From positions 6,755,501-6,819,500 of the forward strand of contig NZ_CP107921.1 of NCBI RefSeq assembly GCF_036014215.1: DNA of 64,000 nt, in the 5' to 3' direction. The DNA is from Streptomyces sp. NBC_00440 (GTDB lineage: Bacteria; Actinomycetota; Actinomycetes; Streptomycetales; Streptomycetaceae). The translations under genes and the position numbers were made by a program. This document shows, piece after piece, positions 33,405-40,173 of this stretch. Position 1 is the first letter of the stretch; each line of letters starts with the position of its first letter. The notes under the pieces were generated by a model. It did not search any database. It worked only from the letters and a program-made list of their open reading frames with translations, and was not told the DNA's origin.

Positions 33405-34523
33405 TTGTCTTTCTCTTCTTTCTCCCAGGCTTCCTCCGCTTCCGCGCACCCGCTCGCCGCTTACGGCTGGGACGCGGACTGGGAGGCCGAGTTCGCTCCG
33501 TACGCCGAGCAGGGCCTCCTGCCCGGTCGTGTCGTACGCGTCGACCGCGGGCGGTGCGATGTCATCACCACGGCCGGACCCGTCCGCGCCGACACCGAGT
33601 TCGTCGTACCGCGCGACCCCATGAAGGTCGTGTGCACCGGTGACTGGGCCGCCGTCGATCCGGCGGGCGACCCGCAGTTCGCGCGGGCGCTGCTGCCGCG
33701 CCGGACCGCTTTCGTGCGCTCGACGTCGTCCGAGCGGTCCGAGGGCCAGATCCTCGCCGCCAACGTCGACCACGCGATCATCGCCGTGTCGCTCGCCGTC
33801 GAGCTCGACCTCGGCCGGATCGAGCGGTTCCTCGCCCTGGCGTGGGAGTCGGGCGCCACGCCGCTGGTCGTCCTCACCAAGGCCGACCTGGTACCGGACC
33901 CCACCGGGCTCTCGTATCTCGTCGACGACGTCGAGACCACCGCACCCGGCGTACAGGTGCTGCCCGTCAGCTCCGCCACCGGCGACGGCGTGGACGTCCT
34001 GGCCGCCGTGGTCGCCGGGGGGACGAGCGTGCTGCTCGGAGCCTCCGGCGCGGGCAAGTCGACCCTGGCCAACGCCCTGATCGGCGCCGACGTGATGGAG
34101 GTGCAGGCCACCCGGGATGCGGACGGCAAGGGCCGGCACACCACCACCACCCGCAATCTGCTCGTCCTGCCCGGCGGCGGCGTCCTGATCGACACCCCGG
34201 GACTGCGCGGTGTCGGACTCTGGGACGCGTCGAGCGGGGTCAGCCAGGTCTTCTCCGAGATCGACGCGCTCGCCGATGGGTGCCGTTTCCACGACTGCGC
34301 CCATGAGTCGGAGCCGGGGTGCGCGGTCCTCGCGGCCATGGACGACGGCTCGCTGCCGGTCCGCCGCCTGGAGAGCTACCGCAAGCTGCTCCGGGAGAAC
34401 CAGCGCATCCTGGCGCGGACCGACGCCCGGATGCGCGCCGAGATCCGGCGCGACTGGAAGCTGAAGGGTGCGGAGGGCCGGGCCAACATGGAGGCCAAGC
34501 GCGGCAAGGTCCGCAAACCCTGA
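33405..34523 (+). CDS. rsgA: ribosome small subunit-dependent GTPase A
   Basis: A 372-residue circularly permuted GTPase that assists 30S maturation. An OB-fold (about residues 25-100) is followed by the G domain in permuted order: G4 TKAD, G1 GASGAGKST, G2 threonines in RHTTTTR, G3 DTPGLRG. The zinc domain follows with C-x5-H-C type residues in CRFHDCAHESEPGC. TTG 33405 is chosen because AAGGG stands 7 bases upstream and related proteins begin with this serine/phenylalanine-rich segment; GTG 33390 is in frame. Confidence 0.93.
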   Translation: MSFSSFSQASSASAHPLAAYGWDADWEAEFAPYAEQGLLPGRVVRVDRGRCDVITTAGPVRADTEFVVPRDPMKVVCTGDWAAVDPAGDPQFARALLPRRTAFVRSTSSERSEGQILAANVDHAIIAVSLAVELDLGRIERFLALAWESGATPLVVLTKADLVPDPTGLSYLVDDVETTAPGVQVLPVSSATGDGVDVLAAVVAGGTSVLLGASGAGKSTLANALIGADVMEVQATRDADGKGRHTTTTRNLLVLPGGGVLIDTPGLRGVGLWDASSGVSQVFSEIDALADGCRFHDCAHESEPGCAVLAAMDDGSLPVRRLESYRKLLRENQRILARTDARMRAEIRRDWKLKGAEGRANMEAKRGKVRKP

Positions 34524-34604
34524 ACCAGCCGGGTCCCCGGCCCCGGGTGCGCTGTCCGTTTTCCGCCAGCCGGGGCCCGGAGACCGGGGCACACTGGTCT
34601 CGTG

Positions 34605-35936
34605 ATGGATGAAGAGACCAGGTACGAGGCGGTGAGCAGCCGCGACGCGCGCTTCGACGGGGAGTTCTTCTTCGCGGTGCGCACCACCGGGATCTACTGC
34701 CGGCCCAGCTGCCCGGCGGTGACCCCCAAACGCCGGAACGTCCGTTTCTACCCGACGGCGGCGGCGGCCCAGGGCAGCGGATTCCGCGCCTGCCGCCGCT
34801 GCCGGCCGGACGCCGTGCCCGGTTCCGCCGCCTGGAACATCCGCGCCGACGTCGTCGGCCGCGCCATGCGCATGATCGGGGACGGGGTGGTCGACCGCGA
34901 GGGTGTGCCGGGCCTCGCGGTACGGCTCGGGTACAGCACCCGGCAGGTCCAGCGGCAGCTGACCGCCGAGGTCGGCGCGGGTCCGGTGGCGCTGGCCCGC
35001 GCACAGCGCTCGCACACCGCGCGCGTCCTGCTCCAGACCACCGGACTGCCGGTCACGGAGATCGCGTTCGCGTCCGGTTTCGCGAGCGTGCGGCAGTTCA
35101 ACGACACCATCCGGAAGATCTACGCCCGCACGCCGAGCGAGCTGCGGGCCGAGGCCGCCACCGTCGTGCCGGGGGCCGCCGCCGGGACGGCTGCCGGTAT
35201 CCCGCTGCGCCTCGCCCACCGCGGCCCCTACGCGGCACGGGAGGCCTTCGACCTGCTGGCACGGGAGACGATCCCGCGGATCGAGGAGGTGCTCGGCACG
35301 TCCGGCTCCCGCACCTACCGGCGCACCCTGCGGCTGCCGTACGGCTCGGGCATCGCCGCTGTCAGCGAGCGGTCGGCCGGGCGCTGGCTGGACGCGCGGA
35401 TCCACCTCACCGATCTGCGGGACCTGACCACCGCCGTGCAGCGCCTGCGCCGGCTCTTCGACCTGGACGCCGATCCGTACGCCATCGACGAACGGCTCTC
35501 CGCCGACCCGCGCCTCGCACCGCTCGTCGCGCGCCGCCCGGGGCTGCGCTCGCCCGGTGCCGCGGAGCCCGAGGAGTTCGCGGTACGGGCGCTGGCCGGG
35601 CGGGAGAAGTCGCAGTGGCTGGTCGAGCGCTACGGCACAGCACTCGACCAGCCCTGCGGCGGCCTCACCCACCTCTTCCCCGCACCGGCCGAACTCTTGG
35701 CCGACGAGCCGTCGCTGGGCGCCGTGTCCGGCGTACGTCTCGACCCGGGGGCCGACCGCGACGAAGCCGAACAGGCGCTTCTCGCGCTGCCCGGCATGAC
35801 CCCGCGGGCGGCGGCACTGATCCGGATGCGGGCGCTCGGCGACCCCGATGTGGCGCTCGCCGGTGAGCCGGGCGCGGAGATCTGGCGGCCCTGGCGCTCG
35901 TACGCCCTGCGGCACATCTGGCTCGATCAGCCGTGA
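34605..35936 (+). CDS. Ada/AraC/AlkA fusion (methylation repair), glycosylase site apparently deleted
   Basis: A 443-residue three-part protein. The AdaA zinc/alkyl-acceptor domain (TGIYCRPSCPAVTP, FRACRRCRPDA) lies at residues 1-80. An AraC-type helix-turn-helix follows (GLAVRLGYSTRQVQRQL, VTEIAFASGFASVRQFND), then the AlkA N-terminal domain and a helix-hairpin-helix region (ALLALPGMTPRAAALIRMRA). In normal AlkA the next segment holds a catalytic Asp (FLP-x-D type) about 20-30 residues before WRPWRSYA. Here GDPDVALAGEPGAEIWRPWRSYA joins the two directly, so that aspartate segment is missing without a frameshift. The protein may work as methylation sensor and regulator only. Starts at 34602/34605 lack a clear ribosome binding site. 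Confidence 0.85.
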   Translation: MDEETRYEAVSSRDARFDGEFFFAVRTTGIYCRPSCPAVTPKRRNVRFYPTAAAAQGSGFRACRRCRPDAVPGSAAWNIRADVVGRAMRMIGDGVVDREGVPGLAVRLGYSTRQVQRQLTAEVGAGPVALARAQRSHTARVLLQTTGLPVTEIAFASGFASVRQFNDTIRKIYARTPSELRAEAATVVPGAAAGTAAGIPLRLAHRGPYAAREAFDLLARETIPRIEEVLGTSGSRTYRRTLRLPYGSGIAAVSERSAGRWLDARIHLTDLRDLTTAVQRLRRLFDLDADPYAIDERLSADPRLAPLVARRPGLRSPGAAEPEEFAVRALAGREKSQWLVERYGTALDQPCGGLTHLFPAPAELLADEPSLGAVSGVRLDPGADRDEAEQALLALPGMTPRAAALIRMRALGDPDVALAGEPGAEIWRPWRSYALRHIWLDQP

Positions 35937-36019
35937 GCACCCGGTCAGCCATGAGCACGTGAGCATCTGGCCGGCCGCGGGCGGCAGGGTGGCGGTGCGC
36001 CGGGGGAGTGCCTACCGGG

Positions 36020-36385
36020 TCACTCCAGGCCCCAGCTGTGGATCTTCGTGGGGCGGATGCGGATCAGCTCGTCGCTGAAGTGCGGGCCCAGCTCGTGCGG
36101 CCCGGTCAGCAGCTCGGCCTCACCTCTGATGTCCACCCCGCGCACCGACCACGGCTGCACACTCACGATGTCGTCCACGACCAGCGCGACCTTCGGGTTG
36201 GCCTGCAGATTCCGCCACTTCTTGGTGGTGCCGAGGGCGTACCCGCCGATCAGGATCGTCCCGTCCTCCTGCGGAAAGAAGCCGACCGGGTTCGCCTGCG
36301 GCTGCCCCCTGGGGTCGACGGTGGCCAGCCTTCCCAGGCGCTGGGTGGCGAGATACGCGCGTTCGGCATCGGTGAATTCACTCAT
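36020..36385 (-). CDS. PPOX-class F420-dependent (FMN-binding split-barrel) oxidoreductase
   Basis: A 121-residue split-barrel protein: FTDAERAYLATQRLGRLATV, GQPQANPVGFF, and C-terminal RIRPTKIHSWGLE, typical of the TIGR03618/F420-dependent PPOX group of actinobacteria. It binds F420 or a related flavin and reduces small molecules; substrate unknown. ATG 36385 is the natural start; the frame to 36523 is through operator DNA. Divergent from the ribbon-helix-helix gene. Confidence 0.88.
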   Translation of the reverse strand: MSEFTDAERAYLATQRLGRLATVDPRGQPQANPVGFFPQEDGTILIGGYALGTTKKWRNLQANPKVALVVDDIVSVQPWSVRGVDIRGEAELLTGPHELGPHFSDELIRIRPTKIHSWGLE

Positions 36386-36442
36386 GCGCCAAGCATCGCG
36401 CGCGGACCCCGCCACCGCATGGGTGGCGCGGCCCGGGTGCTG

Positions 36443-36482
36443 GTGGTGCCACGTGGTGTCACGTGGCGCCATGCGGTGCCAC
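36443..36482. promoter_or_regulatory. tandem 10-bp palindromic repeats, PPOX side
   Basis: Four consecutive decamers at an exact 10-bp period: GTGGTGCCAC, GTGGTGTCAC, GTGGCGCCAT, GCGGTGCCAC. Each is a near palindrome, so sites fall on one helix face. They lie 58-97 bases upstream of the PPOX start and resemble the array at 36611. This is an operator candidate for the ribbon-helix-helix protein. Confidence 0.6.
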
Positions 36483-36610
36483 TGGATGCGCCACAGGAGG
36501 CGAGGCGTCACGTGGCATCGCATTGACTCGGATTGATGCCAGTGCGTTTCCGCAGGTCAGGGGTGTTCGACTAGCCCCGGCCGACAGTTGCCCCGCTTAC
36601 GGCCTTGCGT

Positions 36611-36642
36611 ATGGCGCCATAGTGGTGCCACTATGACGTCAT
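36611..36642 (+). promoter_or_regulatory. tandem palindromic decamers over the start of the ribbon-helix-helix gene
   Basis: ATGGCGCCAT (36611), GTGGTGCCAC (36622) and ATGACGTCAT (36633) follow at an 11-bp period; the last overlaps the ATG at 36641. CATAGTGG-TG-CCACTATG is also an 18-bp inverted repeat. This is a suitable site for autorepression. Confidence 0.6.
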
Positions 36643-37165
36643 GGACCTCACGCCGTATGTCGACACACTCCGCCGCGAACTCGCGGTGGCCGCCGAAGCC
36701 GGCGGCGAGGAAGCCCGCGAGCTGGCCGAGCGGCTCACCGCTCCCCTGGAGTCGGCGACCCGACTGGCGATGCTCAATGTGCTCTCCGCCGCGATGGACG
36801 AGATCACTCGTGAACTCGCCCCCGGGTCGGTCGACGTACGACTGCGCGGGCTCGACCCCGACTTCGTGGTGACGCGGCCGGCGGGCGGCGAGGCGTACGA
36901 GGACAGGAGCGGGCCCGCCGAGCTGCTCAAGGCCCCGGCACCCGCCGACGGCGACGACGGCGGCACCGCCCGTGTCAATCTGCGCCTGCCCGCCCACCTC
37001 AAGGCGCGGGCCGAGGAGGCCGCGAGCCGCGAGGGTCTGTCGGTCAACGCGTGGCTGGTACGAGCCGTGTCGGCCGCGGTCGACGGCGGCGCCCCGTCGC
37101 GTACGACGGAGAAGACCCGCACCACCCGGAGTACCGGACAGAGCTTCACGGGCTGGGTGCGCTAG
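36641..37165 (+). CDS. ribbon-helix-helix (HicB/Arc-like) regulator
   Basis: A 174-residue protein. The N-terminal 100 residues are acidic and helical (DTLRRELAVAAEAGGEEARE). The C terminus holds a ribbon-helix-helix motif (RVNLRLPAHLKARAEEAASR, EGLSVNAWLVRAVSAAV) as in HicB antitoxins and Arc/MetJ repressors. No HicA-like toxin gene lies beside it. It heads a probable operon with DUF4097 and the ABC exporter, and palindromic decamers cover its start, so it probably autoregulates. A Thr/Arg-rich tail ends in SFTGWVR. Confidence 0.82.
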   Translation: MDLTPYVDTLRRELAVAAEAGGEEARELAERLTAPLESATRLAMLNVLSAAMDEITRELAPGSVDVRLRGLDPDFVVTRPAGGEAYEDRSGPAELLKAPAPADGDDGGTARVNLRLPAHLKARAEEAASREGLSVNAWLVRAVSAAVDGGAPSRTTEKTRTTRSTGQSFTGWVR

Positions 37166-37275
37166 CCCCGCCCAAACCACCGCAGAGCCACACCACTTCA
37201 AACCCAACCCACTTCAGACCCACACCACGTCCCACCAGCGGGGACGCCATGAAGACCCAAGAGGACGGGACAGCC

Positions 37276-38133
37276 ATGCCTACTTTCGACGCTCCTTTCG
37301 CCACCCCCGAACCGATCTCGGCCACCGCCCAGGTGGACGCCGGATCCATCCGGTTCATCGCGACCGACCGTGTCGACACCGTCGTCGATGTGCAGCCCCG
37401 TGATCCGAAGAGGAACCAGGACGTACGGGTCGCCGAGCAGACCGAAGTGCGGTACGCGAGCGGTCTGCTGACCATCAGGACGCCCAAGCAGCGCTACATC
37501 ATCGGGCGCACCGGCAGCGTCGACGTGACGGTCGAACTGCCCACGGGCTCGCGGGTGGACATGACCGGCGCCTGGGCCCAGGTGTACGGCGAGGGCCGGC
37601 TCGGCGAGGTCCGTGTGAAGACCTCGTCGGGCGACGTCCGCTTCGACACCACCGGGCCGCTGCATGTGGCGGCGTCCCACGGCAGTATCACCGTGGACCG
37701 CGTCGAGGGCCCCGCGGAGATGGCCACCAGCTCCGGCAGCATGCGCATCGGCACCATCGAAGGCGCCGCCGTCCTGAAGAACTCGCACGGCTCCACGACC
37801 GTCGGTGACGCGATGGGCGAACTGCGGGTCAACGGCTCCAACGGCGACATCTCCATCGAGCGCGCCCGGACCTCGGTCACCGCGGCCACGGCCAACGGCG
37901 CCGTGCGCGTCGGCGATGTCTCCTGCGGCACCGTCAAGTTGGAGACCTCCCACGGTGCCATCGAGATCGGCATCCGTGAGGGCACGGCCGCCTGGGTCGA
38001 CGCCGGCTCGGGTTTCGGCAAGGTGCACAACGCGCTCGGGGCGTCCGACAGCCCGGACAAGACCGAGGACACCGTCGAGGTCAGGGCCCGTACGAGCTAC
38101 GGCAACATCGACATCCGCCGCGCCCGGGCCTGA
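37276..38133 (+). CDS. DUF4097-type beta-helix repeat protein
   Basis: About 285 residues. After MPTFDAPFATPEPISATAQV come repeated beta strands with the pattern SSGDVRFDT, SHGSITVDRV, SSGSMRIGTI, SNGDISIERA, SHGAIEIG and SYGNIDIRRA, each about 20 residues: the DUF4097/DUF4098 right-handed beta-helix. No signal peptide or membrane segment. Such proteins often stand next to ABC exporters and regulators, as here; their role is unknown. ATG 37276 is preferred; ATG 37249 is in frame. Confidence 0.88.
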   Translation: MPTFDAPFATPEPISATAQVDAGSIRFIATDRVDTVVDVQPRDPKRNQDVRVAEQTEVRYASGLLTIRTPKQRYIIGRTGSVDVTVELPTGSRVDMTGAWAQVYGEGRLGEVRVKTSSGDVRFDTTGPLHVAASHGSITVDRVEGPAEMATSSGSMRIGTIEGAAVLKNSHGSTTVGDAMGELRVNGSNGDISIERARTSVTAATANGAVRVGDVSCGTVKLETSHGAIEIGIREGTAAWVDAGSGFGKVHNALGASDSPDKTEDTVEVRARTSYGNIDIRRARA

Positions 38134-38199
38134 CCCGTCCGATCTCCTGAGGATCACGGCCACTTCACCGTTCAGCACGCCTTCGAAGGGGAGGACCCC

Positions 38200-39234
38200 A
38201 TGCATTCTGTTGTCATGCCCACGCTCAGGCGGGGAGGTCAGCAGCCGGCCGCCGCCGTCTTCGCCACCGATCTGTGCAAGTCGTACGGCGACAAGACCGT
38301 CCTCGACGGCATCGATCTGCGGATCCCGCCCGGCACCGTGTTCGCGCTGCTCGGGCCGAACGGCGCCGGCAAGACCACCACCGTGCAGATCCTGTCCACG
38401 CTCATCTCCGCCGACAGCGGCCGGGCCCAGGTCGCCGGCCACGACGTCGTCACGTCGCCGGACGGTGTGCGCGCGGCGATCGGCGTCACCGGGCAGTTCG
38501 CCGCACTCGACGACCTGCTCACCGCCGAGGAGAATCTGCTTCTCATGGCCGACCTGCTGCGCCTCGGCAAGCGCGAAGGACGCAAGCGGGCGGGGGAGTT
38601 GCTGGAGCGGTTCGAGATCGCCGACGTCGCGCACAAGCGCGCCGCGTTCTTCTCCGGAGGGATGCGGCGCCGGCTCGACCTCGCCATGACGCTGGTCGGC
38701 GACCCCCAGGTGATCTTCCTCGACGAACCGACGACCGGTCTTGACCCGCGCAGCCGCCGCACCATGTGGGAAACCGTGCGATCGCTGGTCGCCGGCGGCG
38801 TCACCGTCTTCCTCACCACCCAGTACCTGGAGGAGGCCGACCAGTTGGCGGACCGGATCGCGGTGCTCGACCGCGGGCGGATCGTCGCCGAGGGGACGGC
38901 CGACGAGCTCAAGGCACAGATCCCCGGCAGTCATGTACGCCTGCGGTTCAGCGGCCCCGACGAGTACGAGCGCGCAGCCGCCGCCTTCCCCGGCGCGGCC
39001 CGGGACGACGACCAGCTCGCCCTGCGCGTCGCGGGCGACGGCGGCCTCGATGCGCTGCGCGCCCTGTTCGACCGGCTCGACACAGCCGGTATCCGTGCCA
39101 CCGGCTTCTCCGTGCACACCCCGGACCTCGACGACGTGTTCCTCGCGCTGACCGGCGGCGGCAGCACCAACACCGCGCTCCATGTGAAGGAGACCCACGT
39201 GAACGAGGCCCATGTGAAGGAGACCGCGCGATGA
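38200..39234 (+). CDS. ABC exporter ATP-binding protein (DrrA-like)
   Basis: A 344-residue ATPase: Walker A GPNGAGKTT, signature FSGGMRRRLD, Walker B VIFLDEPTTGLD, and the C-terminal accessory domain typical of daunorubicin-resistance type DrrA proteins (DLDDVFLALTGG). A short repeat HVKET/HVNEA/HVKET forms the very end. GGGGAGG stands 5 bases before ATG 38200. The stop overlaps the permease start (ATGA). It powers export of an unknown compound or lipid. Confidence 0.93.
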   Translation: MHSVVMPTLRRGGQQPAAAVFATDLCKSYGDKTVLDGIDLRIPPGTVFALLGPNGAGKTTTVQILSTLISADSGRAQVAGHDVVTSPDGVRAAIGVTGQFAALDDLLTAEENLLLMADLLRLGKREGRKRAGELLERFEIADVAHKRAAFFSGGMRRRLDLAMTLVGDPQVIFLDEPTTGLDPRSRRTMWETVRSLVAGGVTVFLTTQYLEEADQLADRIAVLDRGRIVAEGTADELKAQIPGSHVRLRFSGPDEYERAAAAFPGAARDDDQLALRVAGDGGLDALRALFDRLDTAGIRATGFSVHTPDLDDVFLALTGGGSTNTALHVKETHVNEAHVKETAR

Positions 39235-40013
39235 GCACCCTCACCTACGCCGTGCACGACTCGATGACGATGCTGCGGCGGAACGTGAAGCACGCGATCC
39301 GCTATCCGTCCGTGGGGCTCGGCAGCGCCATGACGCCGATCCTGATGCTGCTGCTGTTCGTGTACGCCTTCGGCGACTCGATCGGCGCCGGCATCGGCGG
39401 CGGCCGGGACGCGTATCTGAACTATCTGACGCCCGGCATCATCATCATGGGGGTGGCCGCCGGCTCGATGTCGACCTCGATCGCGGTCTGCACCGACATG
39501 ACCGAGGGCATCATCAACCGCTTCCGCACCATGAACATCACGCGCTCGTCGTTCATGACGGGGCATGTCATCGGCAGCGTCGTCCAGACGATGCTGAGCG
39601 CCGTGCTGGTCGTCGGTGTCGCGCTCGCCGTCGGCTTCCGGTCCGGGGCGACCCCGCTGGAGTGGCTGGCCGCGGCCGGCCTCCTCGCGGCCATCGCCTT
39701 CGCGGTGACCTGGCTGTCCACGGCGCTCGGTCTGATCTCCAAGACCGTCGAGTCGGCGAGCAACAAGCCGTTGCTCGTCCAGTTCCTGCCGTTCCTCGGC
39801 TCGGCGTTCGTGCCGGCCGGGTCGATGTCGCCGGGCTTGCGCTGGTTCGCCGAGTACCAGCCCTTCACGCCGATGACCGAGACGCTGCGAGGCCTGCTCT
39901 CCGGCTCGGAGATCGGCAACGACGGCTGGATCTCGCTCGCCTGGTGCGCCGGTATCGCCCTGGTCGGCTACGTCTGGGCGCGGTCGCTCTTCAACAGCAG
40001 CACCAAGCGCTGA
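39231..40013 (+). CDS. ABC-2 type exporter permease (DrrB-like)
   Basis: A 260-residue membrane subunit with six segments. MTEGIINRFRTMNITRSSFM is the conserved cytoplasmic loop, and FLPFLGSAFVPAGSMSPGLRW the late ABC-2 motif. It is translationally coupled to the ATPase (ATGA overlap) and followed by a very strong terminator. With the preceding gene it forms a complete exporter. Confidence 0.93.
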   Translation: MSTLTYAVHDSMTMLRRNVKHAIRYPSVGLGSAMTPILMLLLFVYAFGDSIGAGIGGGRDAYLNYLTPGIIIMGVAAGSMSTSIAVCTDMTEGIINRFRTMNITRSSFMTGHVIGSVVQTMLSAVLVVGVALAVGFRSGATPLEWLAAAGLLAAIAFAVTWLSTALGLISKTVESASNKPLLVQFLPFLGSAFVPAGSMSPGLRWFAEYQPFTPMTETLRGLLSGSEIGNDGWISLAWCAGIALVGYVWARSLFNSSTKR

Positions 40014-40026
40014 GCATCCGGCCGCG

Positions 40027-40075
40027 CGAGGGCGGGCCGCTCACTCACCGGCAGGGAGTGAGCGGCCCGCCCTCG
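40027..40075. terminator. strong terminator after the ABC exporter operon
   Basis: A perfect 20-bp stem (40027-40046 with 40056-40075, e.g. CGAGGGCGGG / CCCGCCCTCG at the base) and 9-base loop. Also suitably placed for the GH95-like gene coming from the right. Confidence 0.92.
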
Positions 40076-40173
40076 CGTCCGTACTCGGGGTCTGTACGGG
40101 CTCCGGGTCTGTCCGCGCTCAGGGCCTGAGTACGGACAGCAGGCCGTACCCGTCGCGGTGGCCTCCCGCTGTT

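Noticed and set aside
35925..35962. Direct repeat TCAGCC(A/G)TGAGCAC at the end of the Ada/AlkA gene
   Set aside because: Two short copies only, overlapping the stop codon; no sign of an attachment site or mobile element.
33345..35966. 873-residue minus-strand ORF opposite rsgA and the Ada/AlkA gene
   Set aside because: Arg/Gly/Val-rich translation without any domain; it is the shadow of two well-supported genes.
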